A stretch of DNA of 64,000 nucleotides from Sphingobium bisphenolivorans (GCF_000412635.1 NZ_ASTG01000015.1:46018-110017); one strand, 5' to 3'. Shown: positions 1 through 10,478, numbered from the stretch's first letter. A program made the numbers and translations. Notes: a model not told the origin generated them from the letters alone.

Positions 1-2184
1 GTCTATGGCAACACGCCTAACTCGACCAACAATTATTCCGACGTTCAGCAGAAGGCCGACAACAACAGCGCGACGGTAACCCAGACCGGCCAGACCGGCG
101 GATCCAAGGGGCGTTCGGTCATCAAGCAGGGGCTCGCCAATACCGCAGGTTCGGGTGACAACCATGCTAAGGTGACACAGTCGGGCAATGGTGCAAACTC
201 GTCATTTGTCGAGCAGATCGGCACGGATCGCAATAACCTGCCCAATCACCCCGCCCCTGTGCCCGCCGGTATCCCTGCTGGCTATGAGCAGAGCGTCGAG
301 ATCACGCAGCGCAATGCTACCGGCTCCAGCAGCGCGAACAAGGCCGTTGTCTATCAGGGCAAGGCTGGCGCGGGCGGTCTCGCCAATCGTGCCATCGTCG
401 ACCAGGACGGCCGTGGCAACGAAGCCGCCATCGAACAGGGTCGCGTCAGCGGCGGTACGCCTGAAGAAGACGGCCGCATGTACGGCAAGATCGAACAGGA
501 CGGGCGCGACAACAAGGCGCAGACCCTGCAGGGCGAGATCGACTACTCGACCACCAAGCAGGACGGCCGCGATAACGTTGCCTATGTTTCGCAGTTCCCG
601 GGCAATGTGAACGGCGCCGACACGCTGGGCCGCACCAGCACTGTCGATCAGGACGGCAACAGCAACGGCGCCTATGTGCTGCAGAACGCCAACGGCACCC
701 GCAGCGGTATCGAGCAGGACGGCGACGGCAACAACAGCTTCGTCACCCAGACAGGCACGACCGCCATCAGCGACGTGGCGCAGGACGGCGACGACAACCG
801 CGCCGATGTGCAGCAGGGCGGCGAACGCGCCAACAGCATCGTCGATCAGGACGGCAACCGCAACTATGCCGACGTCCTGCAGAACGGGGCCGACGGCACC
901 AGCACGGTGACCCAGACCGGCAGCAACAGCTTCCTGTTCTGGTCTTATGACAACCACGAGGCTACTGTCCGTCAGACTGCCGGCGCGACCAAGGCCGACA
1001 GCGACATCACGCAGAACGGCAAACTGCATGAAGCCACTGTCGATCAGAGCGCCGATCGCGCCGACAGCGACATTCTGCAGAACGGCGCGCGTCAGGAAGC
1101 GATCGTCAACCAGAGCGGTGCACAGGCCAAAAGCGACATCGATCAGGCTGGTTCTGACCACACAGCCGAAGTCCGTCAGAGCGGTATCGAAGCGAACAGC
1201 GAAGTCGACCAGACCGGCATCGGCAACAATGCCTATGTCAATCAGAGCGGCAACTCGGCTGGTGGCTTCGTCGCCAAGAGCAAGATCACGCAGGGCGTGG
1301 TTGGTGGCAACGACGCCGACGTTCGTCAGACAGCGAACGCCAACAGCGTCGTCAACCAGCAGGGCCAGCTGAGCGAGGCCGATGTCCGTCAGGGCGGCTC
1401 GCGCGCCGACAGCGACATCCAGCAGAACGGCACGCGTCATGACGCATTCGTGACCCAGGATGCCACCAAGGCCAGCAGCAAGGTCTCGCAGACTGTTGGT
1501 TCGCTGCTGCTCGGCGGCAACAACGCCACCGTTACGCAGCGCGCTGGCGCCGATGACGTTGCAAGCGTCGTCGATCAGGCCGGTATCGCCAACACGGCGA
1601 CCGTCGACCAGGCTGGTGCCGGCAACACTGCCAACAACGCGCCGGTGGAAAGCTACATCCAGCAGGTAGGCTACGGCAACAGCGCCAGCCTGACCCAGAC
1701 GGCGACTGCCGATCTGGCCGTGAGCGACATCAACCAGAATGGTTCGACCAACCTGGCCGTCGTTTCGCAGGAGGCCTTGCGCGGCAAGAGCGACATCGAT
1801 CAGATCAATGCCGACAACAAGGCCTATCTGAACCAGTATGCCGGCGCCACTGACGCATCCAGCAAAATTGGTCAGAACGGCCTGCGTAACCATGCGACGG
1901 TCAAGCAGTCTGCCGGCAATCAGGTGAGCGAAATCAGCCAGCTGAAGAACGACAACATTGCCGAAGTGACCCAGGGTTCGCTCGGCGCTCGCGCTCGCAG
2001 CACGATTTCGCAGGATGGCAACGGCAACAAATCCTATGTCACTCAGAACGCTGTGGATGTGAACAGCATCATCGCTCAGGCCGGCAACGGCAACCTGTCG
2101 ACGGTGACGCAGAGCACGCAGGCTGCATCGTTCAGCACGATCTCGCAGAACGGCACCGGCAACATCGCCACCGTTTCGCAGTAA
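1..2184 (+). CDS. Very large curlin-repeat (amyloid-like) protein, 5' truncated by window edge
   Basis: The reading frame is open from base 1, so the N-terminus and any signal peptide lie outside the window; 727 residues are visible before TAA. Almost the whole length is a degenerate repeat of about 20-24 residues of the form S-x-I/V-x-Q-x-G-x-x-N-x-A-x-V-x-Q, for example SDITQNG and ATVDQSA around residues 330-345. Roughly 30 or more units are visible. This is the curlin (CsgA/CsgB) repeat pattern, in which Gln and Asn stack in a beta-solenoid. E. coli CsgA has five such units, so this protein is several times longer. Asp is frequent next to the Gly/Asn positions, which in E. coli curlin tempers aggregation. 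It is the first of a run of curlin-like genes and is likely secreted as a fibre subunit or surface adhesin. Family assignment is firm; the exact role is inferred. Confidence 0.85.
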   Translation, partial: VYGNTPNSTNNYSDVQQKADNNSATVTQTGQTGGSKGRSVIKQGLANTAGSGDNHAKVTQSGNGANSSFVEQIGTDRNNLPNHPAPVPAGIPAGYEQSVEITQRNATGSSSANKAVVYQGKAGAGGLANRAIVDQDGRGNEAAIEQGRVSGGTPEEDGRMYGKIEQDGRDNKAQTLQGEIDYSTTKQDGRDNVAYVSQFPGNVNGADTLGRTSTVDQDGNSNGAYVLQNANGTRSGIEQDGDGNNSFVTQTGTTAISDVAQDGDDNRADVQQGGERANSIVDQDGNRNYADVLQNGADGTSTVTQTGSNSFLFWSYDNHEATVRQTAGATKADSDITQNGKLHEATVDQSADRADSDILQNGARQEAIVNQSGAQAKSDIDQAGSDHTAEVRQSGIEANSEVDQTGIGNNAYVNQSGNSAGGFVAKSKITQGVVGGNDADVRQTANANSVVNQQGQLSEADVRQGGSRADSDIQQNGTRHDAFVTQDATKASSKVSQTVGSLLLGGNNATVTQRAGADDVASVVDQAGIANTATVDQAGAGNTANNAPVESYIQQVGYGNSASLTQTATADLAVSDINQNGSTNLAVVSQEALRGKSDIDQINADNKAYLNQYAGATDASSKIGQNGLRNHATVKQSAGNQVSEISQLKNDNIAEVTQGSLGARARSTISQDGNGNKSYVTQNAVDVNSIIAQAGNGNLSTVTQSTQAASFSTISQNGTGNIATVSQ

Positions 2185-2200
2185 TCGAGCCAGAGAAGTT

Positions 2201-2225
2201 GCGGGGCGGCGTCATGTCGCCCCGC
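2201..2225 (+). terminator. Intergenic hairpin after the giant curlin gene
   Basis: GCGGGGCG (2201-2208) pairs perfectly with CGCCCCGC (2218-2225) across a 9-nt loop, 16 bases after the stop codon. No clean T-run follows, so it may be a partial terminator or an mRNA 3'-stabilising hairpin that sets expression of the upstream gene above that of the downstream genes. Confidence 0.45.
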
Positions 2226-2310
2226 ACCCTTCTGCTCAGCGAAGCTGCGGCTTTGCTCAGGTGAAGGATGAGGGCCACCCGAGGCCAAGAAGCCGAAAGA
2301 GGAGCATGAT

Positions 2311-3441
2311 ATGCGGATGACAGGCAATTGGACGCGCAAGGCGCGCACGGTGGCGGCGCTCGGCCTGGCGGCTCTGACTGCGGGCACTGCATTCTCCGGC
2401 GCCAGCGCGCAGTCGATCGCCTTCATCGAGCAGGTGGGTGACAACAACCAGACCAGCATCGACCAGAGCGGCAGCACCGGCTCCACGGCCTCGGTTCAGT
2501 TCAAGGGGTCGGCCAACCTTCTCGACATCACGCAAACCGGACGAGACAACAGGGCGAGCATATCTGTAATCGGCAGCCGCAATGGACGCGGCGACGCTCC
2601 CGGCGGAACGGGCCGCAGCATGGCTTTCTCGCCGCGCACCCTGTCGGTCTATGGCGTCAGCAATGGCAACAGCAGCAACAACAACGGCAATAGCGGCCAA
2701 GGCAATCCTTGTGGTGGCGGCAATGGCAACGGAATCGGCAACCCCTGCAACGGCAATAACGGCAACAACAACGCCAACGGAAACGCCGGCAACAATAATG
2801 CTGCACTGACGCCGCTGGCCGGGCTGGAGTCGGGCGTGATCCGCCAGTCGGGGCAGCGCAACCTGGCCGGCGTGCTGATCAAGGGGGACAGCAACGACTT
2901 CCATGTGTCGCAGTTGGGCAATGACAACAAGGTGGCTCAGGCTCTGTCGGGATCGTTCAACCAGGCCGCGATCGTGCAAGGCACGCCGGACGGCGCGACG
3001 GGCAGCCGCAACTCGGCCGTCCAGGCTCAAAGCGGCGTCGGCAACACGGCCTATGCTCATCAGGCGGGGAACAACAACGTCGCAGTGCAGGTACAGGCCG
3101 GGTCCATCGGCGCCACGCAGCCATGGGCGGAAGCCGCCCTGACTCAGGCCGGGACGCTGGCCGGAGCCGCCGGCAGCGCCAGCTACGCCCAGTCGGCGGA
3201 AGCCGTGCTCGCCAGCTATAGCGCGCGCGGAAATGGCACGGGCAACAGCATCACGCTGCAGCAGAATGGGGACAATAATACAGCGGTGCTCGGCCAGTTC
3301 GGCAATGACAACAGCATAGCGCTGCGCCAGCCCGGCAATGCCTATGCAGCCGTTACCCAGATGGGCGATGGTCATGCCATCGGCATCGACCAGCGCGCCG
3401 GAACCAACGGCGTGAGCCCGATCAGCGTCACGCAATATTGA
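2311..3441 (+). CDS. Secreted curlin-repeat protein with a Gly/Asn-rich insert
   Basis: 376 residues. A basic start is followed by a hydrophobic stretch and an A-S-A-Q cleavage-like site near residue 34, so it is probably Sec-exported. Curlin-type units (Q-x-G-x-x-N with alternating small and hydrophobic residues) occupy about 36-90 and 172-376. Between them, about residues 117-163 are low-complexity Gly/Asn/Ser containing two copies of a GNPC motif, giving Cys134 and Cys146, the only cysteines. The C-terminus ends in SVTQY, close to a curlin strand. The start ATG follows an AGAGGAGC ribosome site. It sits 127 bp after the giant curlin gene and 44 bp before the next curlin-like gene, probably in one operon. 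By analogy to CsgB it could be a minor or nucleating subunit, but this is inference. Confidence 0.8.
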   Translation: MRMTGNWTRKARTVAALGLAALTAGTAFSGASAQSIAFIEQVGDNNQTSIDQSGSTGSTASVQFKGSANLLDITQTGRDNRASISVIGSRNGRGDAPGGTGRSMAFSPRTLSVYGVSNGNSSNNNGNSGQGNPCGGGNGNGIGNPCNGNNGNNNANGNAGNNNAALTPLAGLESGVIRQSGQRNLAGVLIKGDSNDFHVSQLGNDNKVAQALSGSFNQAAIVQGTPDGATGSRNSAVQAQSGVGNTAYAHQAGNNNVAVQVQAGSIGATQPWAEAALTQAGTLAGAAGSASYAQSAEAVLASYSARGNGTGNSITLQQNGDNNTAVLGQFGNDNSIALRQPGNAYAAVTQMGDGHAIGIDQRAGTNGVSPISVTQY

Positions 3442-3485
3442 TCCGTCGCTGCGGCGCACAGGGTGAGATCGGCCAGGAGGTGAAG

Positions 3486-4835
3486 ATGCGCAACCGGACA
3501 AAGCTGCAGGTCATGGGGATGAGCACAGCGCTCGCCTTGTCGCTTGCCTCCCCTGCCCTGGCGCAGACGATCAGCGCCGGCGACGGCATTTTGATCACGG
3601 AGATCCAGATTGCCGATACGCCGCAGTCGTTCATCCAGGACCAGGTACTCGCCAACGCGCTCGGCAAGTCGCAGGATGTCGGCATCGTCAGCGACAATGT
3701 GCCGGATCGCAGCGATGTGCAGGGGTTCAACAAGGGGGATGTGCGCGGCGCCATCATCGCTGCCTTCAACTCAAGCGCTCAGTCGATCATCGGCAGCTTC
3801 AATCTCGATCAGGTGCCGGGGCTGCAATTCACCACCGTCGGCAACAAGGTCGCGGTCGAGCAGGATGGCCTGCGCAACCTTGCCGATATCAACCAGGCCG
3901 CGGGCAATGCGGGCTGGGCCGTGGTGAACCAGGCGGGCGAGGACAATGCGACGCTGATCGAGCAGGCCGACACCCGCGCACCGGGTCAGCGCTCGCTCAA
4001 CCGCGCCTATGTGGGGCAGGTGGGCTCGGCCGTTCAGTCCGGCGCGCTGCTTTATTCCAACTATGGCCGGATCCAGCAGACGCACCGCAGCTTCGACCTG
4101 ACCGCCGGACGGTTCAGCGGCAATAATCTGGCGAACAACGCCACGATCCAGCAGGGCGGCTTCCGCGATGTTTCCCTGCGCGAGGTGCCGGTGCAGTTCA
4201 ACGCCGTCGCCGCACGCAACGACGCGCTGATCGAGCAGGAGGGCGCCGAAAATGACGCGGTGATCCAGCAGGGCGCGGAAAACCCCAACACCTTCGCATT
4301 CGAGATCGGCGATGCGATCGGCCGCAACAACCGCGCGATCGTCCGCCAGGTCGGCTATGGCAACCGCGGCGTGATCCTGCAGGAAGATGATGCCAACGCC
4401 ATCACCCATCAATATGGCTCGGACAATCTCGCCTTCACGCGGCAGGATGGCGATGTGCTTGACGGCGGACAATATAGCCTGATCGAGCAAGGGCGGCTGG
4501 AAAATGGCGATCTTTCGGGCAATTTCGCGTCGGTATTCCAGCGCGGGATATTGCAGGAATCGACGATCCGCCAGAACAGCAGCCGCAATGACGCGCATGT
4601 GTACCAGACCGCCGAGTCGGGCTATGCCCGGTCCACCATCGAGCAGAGCGGGGGCAGCGGCAATTATGCGAGTGTGCTTCAGGCCGCTCCGGTGGCATCG
4701 ATCGATCTCGCGGTGGTGAGCCTCATCGTGCAAAGCGGGGCGAGCAATGAAGCCTTTGTTTCGCAGCGGACCGCCGGCAGCTACAGCAATGTCGCGCAAA
4801 ATGGCGATCGCAATTTCGCGCAGGTGCGGCAATAG
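3486..4835 (+). CDS. Secreted curlin-repeat protein with a non-repeat N-terminal domain
   Basis: 449 residues from the ATG at 3486, chosen because a perfect AGGAGG (3475-3480) stands 5 nt upstream; an upstream in-frame start overlaps the previous gene and would bury the signal peptide. The signal peptide ends near S-P-A-L-A-Q (about residue 27). Residues 28-118 are non-repetitive, then curlin-like units (VEQDG-LRNLADINQ type) run to the end, some separated by longer linkers of 20-40 residues. The architecture resembles proteins annotated as holdfast-anchor HfaD-like in alphaproteobacteria, but I cannot confirm that by alignment. It is probably a secreted fibre component or a surface anchor for the curlin fibres encoded next to it. 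Confidence 0.75.
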   Translation: MRNRTKLQVMGMSTALALSLASPALAQTISAGDGILITEIQIADTPQSFIQDQVLANALGKSQDVGIVSDNVPDRSDVQGFNKGDVRGAIIAAFNSSAQSIIGSFNLDQVPGLQFTTVGNKVAVEQDGLRNLADINQAAGNAGWAVVNQAGEDNATLIEQADTRAPGQRSLNRAYVGQVGSAVQSGALLYSNYGRIQQTHRSFDLTAGRFSGNNLANNATIQQGGFRDVSLREVPVQFNAVAARNDALIEQEGAENDAVIQQGAENPNTFAFEIGDAIGRNNRAIVRQVGYGNRGVILQEDDANAITHQYGSDNLAFTRQDGDVLDGGQYSLIEQGRLENGDLSGNFASVFQRGILQESTIRQNSSRNDAHVYQTAESGYARSTIEQSGGSGNYASVLQAAPVASIDLAVVSLIVQSGASNEAFVSQRTAGSYSNVAQNGDRNFAQVRQ

Positions 4836-4838
4836 GCT

Positions 4839-5549
4839 ATGATAGGTCTTCCCCGCCGACCAGCCCATGAGATGCCCATGAGAAGCCTCGTCATCATGAC
4901 CGCCCTGATGGTGGCCGCTGGCGCGTCCGCTGCCTTGGCGCAGCGCGGCGATCTCGCGGTCGAGCAGCTTCCCGCGCCGGTGGGCGGGCGAGCGGTCCCT
5001 CAGCTGGGCGCGAGCGGGCCGACGGATTCTCCAGCGCCGACGATCCAGGGCCAGATTTCCTCGGCCCGGTCGGGCCGGGAGCCGGCCGTGCGGCAGGTCG
5101 CCCCGCGCGCCGCTGGCGCCACGCCGACGTCGCAATTGGCCGACCGCAACGTCAATCAGCGGATCAATGCGCTGCCTCCCGGTCTGGTCGACGCCTGTGC
5201 CCGCGCGGCTGAAGGCCGGGGCACTCCTCCCCCGGGAGTCGACTGCGCGACGCTGGTCGAAGCGGCGCCGCCGCCGCCCCCGATCTCCGCGGAAGAAGCG
5301 CTGCTGACCACCGATGATGAGCGCGCCGCGCAGCGCATGGCAAGCGAGCGGCAGTCACGCGGCCAGACGCCCGACGCTGCGGAAGTCGCCCGGCGGCTGA
5401 GCGCGGGCGACATCTCCAATTCGCCCGTCGCGCAGGCGGTCGCTGCCCAGGCCGCTTCCGACGCCATCGCCAACTCCCAGCAAGCGCCGGGCAATACGCC
5501 GGTGATCGTGCCGGGAGGCGGAACGGTCGTCGTGCCGAGAGGAAATTGA
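4839..5549 (+). CDS. Exported Pro/Ala-rich protein of unknown function in curli-like locus
   Basis: 236 residues from the first ATG; internal ATGs at 4872 and 4878 are equally possible and give a more typical signal peptide ending at A-L-A-Q. No start has a strong ribosome site. The mature protein is rich in Ala, Pro, Arg and Gln, probably largely disordered, with two cysteines about 20 residues apart (L-V-D-A-C and V-D-C-A-T) that could form a disulfide. The C-terminus is a hydrophobic Val/Pro/Gly tail (V-P-G-G-G-T-V-V-V-P). It begins 3 nt after the curlin-like gene and ends 3 nt before the CsgH-like gene, so it is almost certainly co-transcribed and may be an assembly or accessory factor. 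I do not recognise a family. Confidence 0.7.
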   Translation: MIGLPRRPAHEMPMRSLVIMTALMVAAGASAALAQRGDLAVEQLPAPVGGRAVPQLGASGPTDSPAPTIQGQISSARSGREPAVRQVAPRAAGATPTSQLADRNVNQRINALPPGLVDACARAAEGRGTPPPGVDCATLVEAAPPPPPISAEEALLTTDDERAAQRMASERQSRGQTPDAAEVARRLSAGDISNSPVAQAVAAQAASDAIANSQQAPGNTPVIVPGGGTVVVPRGN

Positions 5550-5552
5550 GCC

Positions 5553-5915
5553 ATGATACGCCGCCTTTGCCTGCTGCTCGCCGCAGCCTGGTCGATCATC
5601 CCTGCGCAGGCCGCCATGCCCGGCCTTGATGCGCGCCTTCTGGTCGAAGACGGCCCCAATGCCGGCAAATTATTCGTCGCCTATCTCACGACCCAGCAGC
5701 CGTTCGAAGGCCGCTATGAGCTTTCCGGCGAAAAGAAAGGCGTGGCAGGCAGCGCGCGCGTGAAACAGGCAGGCGCGGTAAAAGCTGTGCCACATCAGGC
5801 GCTCCGTCTTTCCCACCTCGCCTTCGGCGCGATTGCGGCGGACGATCATTATACTGTTCGACTGAAGATCTTCCGGGGCAGTGAACTGGTGAGTGAGGCC
5901 CAGATCATCAAATAG
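5553..5915 (+). CDS. CsgH-like periplasmic curli assembly/inhibitor protein
   Basis: 120 residues with a short signal peptide (cleavage near P-A-Q-A, about residue 20). The mature 100 residues alternate beta-strand-like segments: a Y-E-L-S-G-E-K-K-G strand, a small-residue strand G-S-A-R-V-K-Q-A-G, a conserved-looking L-R-L-S-H-L strand, and a C-terminal Y-T-V-R-L-K-I strand. This matches the size and strand layout of CsgC/CsgH proteins, which keep curlin subunits soluble in the periplasm of curli-producing bacteria. A GAGAGGAA ribosome site precedes the ATG. Its position 3 nt after another exported gene and among curlin-repeat genes supports the call. The assignment rests on context and pattern, not on an alignment. 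Confidence 0.7.
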   Translation: MIRRLCLLLAAAWSIIPAQAAMPGLDARLLVEDGPNAGKLFVAYLTTQQPFEGRYELSGEKKGVAGSARVKQAGAVKAVPHQALRLSHLAFGAIAADDHYTVRLKIFRGSELVSEAQIIK

Positions 5916-6013
5916 AGTGATAGACAACTCGGCCTGAACCAAGGTTATGCTAACGATATCTTCACCTCGGGATCCTAGGCCCGTTCTCCAATGCCAATTG
6001 GCCGGAGGACGAG

Positions 6014-6715
6014 ATGACGCAGAAGTTCGGGCAGACTGTTTGGGGGGGAAGAGGGATAGCAGCCTGGGGGATCCTGGCAGCGATAGTTGTTCCAGGGTCT
6101 GCTTTCGCCGCTCAGTCGGACATTCTGATCGATCAGCTGAGCCAGGGTTCCGGTTGGGCGGCTCACGCGATGGGGCAGATTTCGCCTGTCGCGGCGGGCA
6201 GCGCTTTCGTGGCGCAGGCACAGCCAAGGCAGGGACTGGCTCCCGTCGCGTTTCAGGCCAATGGCGGTGGCCTATCCTTTGCGCAGGTCGCGCGCACCGA
6301 GCAGATCTCCCAGGATTTGTCTTCAGGCGGAGCGCCGGTCGAAATGGCCTTTCTTGGCTTTGGCCTTGACCTTGGCAATTATCACCACAGCGGCACAGGC
6401 GCCTTGTCGATGGAAGATGCCAACGGCAATGTCTTGCAGCAGGACTGGCGCGGCGAGGGCAATCTGCAGTTCGCCTCCCAGCAAGGGACCGGCAATCGCG
6501 CGGTCCAGCAGCAATATGGCGCGCGTAACATGGCGATCCTGTTCCAGCGCGGCACAATGAATGTAGGAGAGGTTCTGCAGCTTTCCGATCAGGGCGTGGT
6601 GACGTTGCTGCAAAATGGCGACCGCAATAGCGCGAGCGTTACGCAAGCGACGGCCGGCAGCTTCGCCAGTATTTCGCAAACCGGTGTCGCCAATATCGTT
6701 GCGGTGCGCCAATAA
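6014..6715 (+). CDS. Secreted CsgB-like protein with C-terminal curlin repeats
   Basis: 233 residues. A perfect GGAGG (6004-6008) lies 5 nt before the ATG. The signal peptide is long and ends near A-F-A-A (about 32). Residues 33-130 are weakly repetitive, with Q-I-S/Q-L-S strands; about 135-233 carry four to five clear curlin units, such as GEGNLQFASQQGTGNRAVQQ and DRNSASVTQ, ending in VRQ. The mixed architecture suggests a minor, nucleating or surface-attached subunit. It is the last gene of the curlin-like series before a strong terminator. Confidence 0.75.
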   Translation: MTQKFGQTVWGGRGIAAWGILAAIVVPGSAFAAQSDILIDQLSQGSGWAAHAMGQISPVAAGSAFVAQAQPRQGLAPVAFQANGGGLSFAQVARTEQISQDLSSGGAPVEMAFLGFGLDLGNYHHSGTGALSMEDANGNVLQQDWRGEGNLQFASQQGTGNRAVQQQYGARNMAILFQRGTMNVGEVLQLSDQGVVTLLQNGDRNSASVTQATAGSFASISQTGVANIVAVRQ

Positions 6716-6748
6716 ACGCACATCGAAAATCCGACATCGCCTATTTGG

Positions 6749-6787
6749 GGGCGCTCCCGGTCACTGCCGAGAGCGCCCTTATTTTTT
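6749..6787 (+). terminator. Rho-independent terminator closing the curli-like cluster
   Basis: GGGCGCTC (6749-6756) pairs with GAGCGCCC (6771-6778), followed by TTATTTTTT. It lies 34 bases after the last curlin-like stop codon. Confidence 0.85.
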
Positions 6788-7008
6788 GACGCCGGCTTGT
6801 TTGCAGCGTTGGAATTGCAGACGATGTTTGACCTGGATCAGGATGGAGCGGAGCCAGAAGATGTCCAACACACGCCAGAAGAAGAGTTTTTCGGGTTTTT
6901 CTTTGCACGGACAGTAATTTAGCCGCCTGATCCCATTGCAAAGAAAGCATTAACCTTATACATGCGGCGACAAATAAAGGTCTGGTCGCGCGGATAAATG
7001 GGGTAGAA

Positions 7009-7578
7009 ATGCTGCAGGCCGATCGTGAACCATATAGCGCCCTGGCTTTGGGATGGCTTTCCGCCGATTTTCGCGGTCGCCTGATGATCGATCCTTCGCA
7101 CCGCATCCAATGGTGGAACGACGCCGCGCAACGGGCGGTTACTGCCAGCCATGTCGTCAAGGAACTGGACGGCAAGCTGATTCTCGATGCGCCGGCGACC
7201 GCCAGGCTGAACGCGTTCCTGTCGAGGCTGAAGACCTGCTCGGACACGGAGATACTGACGCTGAAGGACGGCGACGGCCATGTCGCCCTGCTCGGCCATT
7301 ATGACGCCGAGGCCGAGATGTTCTGTCTCGAAATCAGTTCCTCCCATGTCGAGGAACGCGCCCTCTTCGCCGACTTCCGCACAATCTACGGCCTGACAGA
7401 AAGCGAAAGTCAGGCGGCGCTTGCCCTGTTCCGGGGCAAGACGGTGGCCGAGATCGCGCTGGATCGGAACGTATCGATCGATACGGTGCGAACCCAGGTC
7501 CGCAGGATGTACGGCAAGATCGGGGCGCAATCGCGCGAGAAATTCTTCAAGATGCTGCTGCCGTTCCGCATCGCCTGA
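7009..7578 (+). CDS. LuxR-type HTH regulator next to the curli-like locus
   Basis: 189 residues. The C-terminal 65 residues form a LuxR/GerE helix-turn-helix: L-T-E-S-E-S-Q-A-A-L, then T-V-A-E-I-A (helix), then the recognition helix S-I-D-T-V-R-T-Q-V-R-R and a Y-G-K-I-G tail. The N-terminal 120 residues look PAS-like (R-L-M-I-D-P, I-Q-W-W-N-D-A-A) and may sense a small ligand or redox state; no response-regulator phospho-acceptor region is seen. It starts about 220 bp after the curli-like terminator on the same strand. In E. coli the curli regulator CsgD is also LuxR-type, so control of the neighbouring fibre genes is a reasonable guess but unproven. Confidence 0.8.
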   Translation: MLQADREPYSALALGWLSADFRGRLMIDPSHRIQWWNDAAQRAVTASHVVKELDGKLILDAPATARLNAFLSRLKTCSDTEILTLKDGDGHVALLGHYDAEAEMFCLEISSSHVEERALFADFRTIYGLTESESQAALALFRGKTVAEIALDRNVSIDTVRTQVRRMYGKIGAQSREKFFKMLLPFRIA

Positions 7579-7608
7579 GCATCTTCGGAGCTATCCTGCC
7601 GCAGCTTG

Positions 7609-7637
7609 AAGGGGCGCCAAACAATCCGGCGCCCCTT
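7609..7637. terminator. Shared hairpin between the LuxR gene and thiC
   Basis: AAGGGGCGCC (7609-7618) and GGCGCCCCTT (7628-7637) form a perfect 10-bp stem with a 9-nt loop, placed between two convergent genes. It could terminate both, although the T-tracts are short. Confidence 0.7.
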
Positions 7638-7644
7638 TCCATCA

Positions 7645-9935
<2,291 letters not shown>

Positions 9936-9998
9936 GTGCGCCCTCCTCTTCATCTCCAAGGGGCGGAGAGCGGGAGCAGGCTGCCTTTGGCAACGAGC

Positions 9999-10092
9999 CT
10001 CCCTCCCTACGCCGGTTTCAGCCGGATCAGGTTCAACGGGTCGCGGCCACGTCAGCCGCCTCTCAACCGCCTGTGAGCGGTCCCCCGGGGAT
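9999..10092 (-). promoter_or_regulatory. TPP riboswitch (THI element)
   Basis: Read on the minus strand the element shows the conserved TPP aptamer parts in order: GGGG and a P1 strand, a variable arm, the core GGCTGA, then ACCCGTTGAACCTGATC, CGGCTGAAACCGG and the closing CGTAGGGA. It sits about 65 bases before a small membrane gene and thiC. No clear intrinsic terminator follows, so control is probably at translation initiation. Confidence 0.95.
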
Positions 10093-10172
10093 GGGCGAAA
10101 GCGATAGCTGAAGCCGCGCGGGAACGAAAGCCCTATTGCCGCGCTGGAAAGGCTGTCCGCCGTTCCGCACTG

Positions 10173-10478
10173 ATGAGGCACATGAAATATTCCGACCTGT
10201 CGACAAAGGCTGGGCGCAAAGCGCACCGCCACGAGATGCGCATGATCGCGGTACGCCCGCGCCGATGGGGACTGTGGCTGCTGACCGCAGGCTTCCTTCT
10301 GCTGCTGGCGCCCTCCGCACTGGATATGCATAGTCTGGTCGGGCTCTGGCCGCCGATGCTGGGCGCGATTTGCGCCCTCCTCGGCGCGCCGCTGCTGGTG
10401 GCGAGCGTGGTGCTCAAGCGGCGCTATGTTCAGCAGCGTAGGACGGGGCGGGCGATGCTGGGGCGGGTCAGGGGGTGA
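10173..10478 (+). CDS. Small membrane protein, unknown
   Basis: 101 residues, or 98 if the ATG at 10182 is used; ribosome-site spacing does not decide. A basic N-terminal 30 residues (many Arg/His/Lys) precede two transmembrane helices (about 34-50 and 58-80) and a basic tail. It is divergent from the TPP-controlled thiamine operon. Positive charge on both flanks suggests both ends face the cytoplasm. No family recognised. Confidence 0.6.
   Translation: MRHMKYSDLSTKAGRKAHRHEMRMIAVRPRRWGLWLLTAGFLLLLAPSALDMHSLVGLWPPMLGAICALLGAPLLVASVVLKRRYVQQRRTGRAMLGRVRG

Noticed and set aside
202..1893. A 563-codon antisense frame across the giant curlin gene
   Set aside because: It mirrors the repeats of the real gene; composition and repetitiveness follow from the opposite strand and no ribosome site or homologous motif is seen.
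6824..6922. 32-codon acidic/Phe-rich frame after the curli-like terminator
   Set aside because: No ribosome site and no conserved pattern; could be a leader peptide but not supportable.
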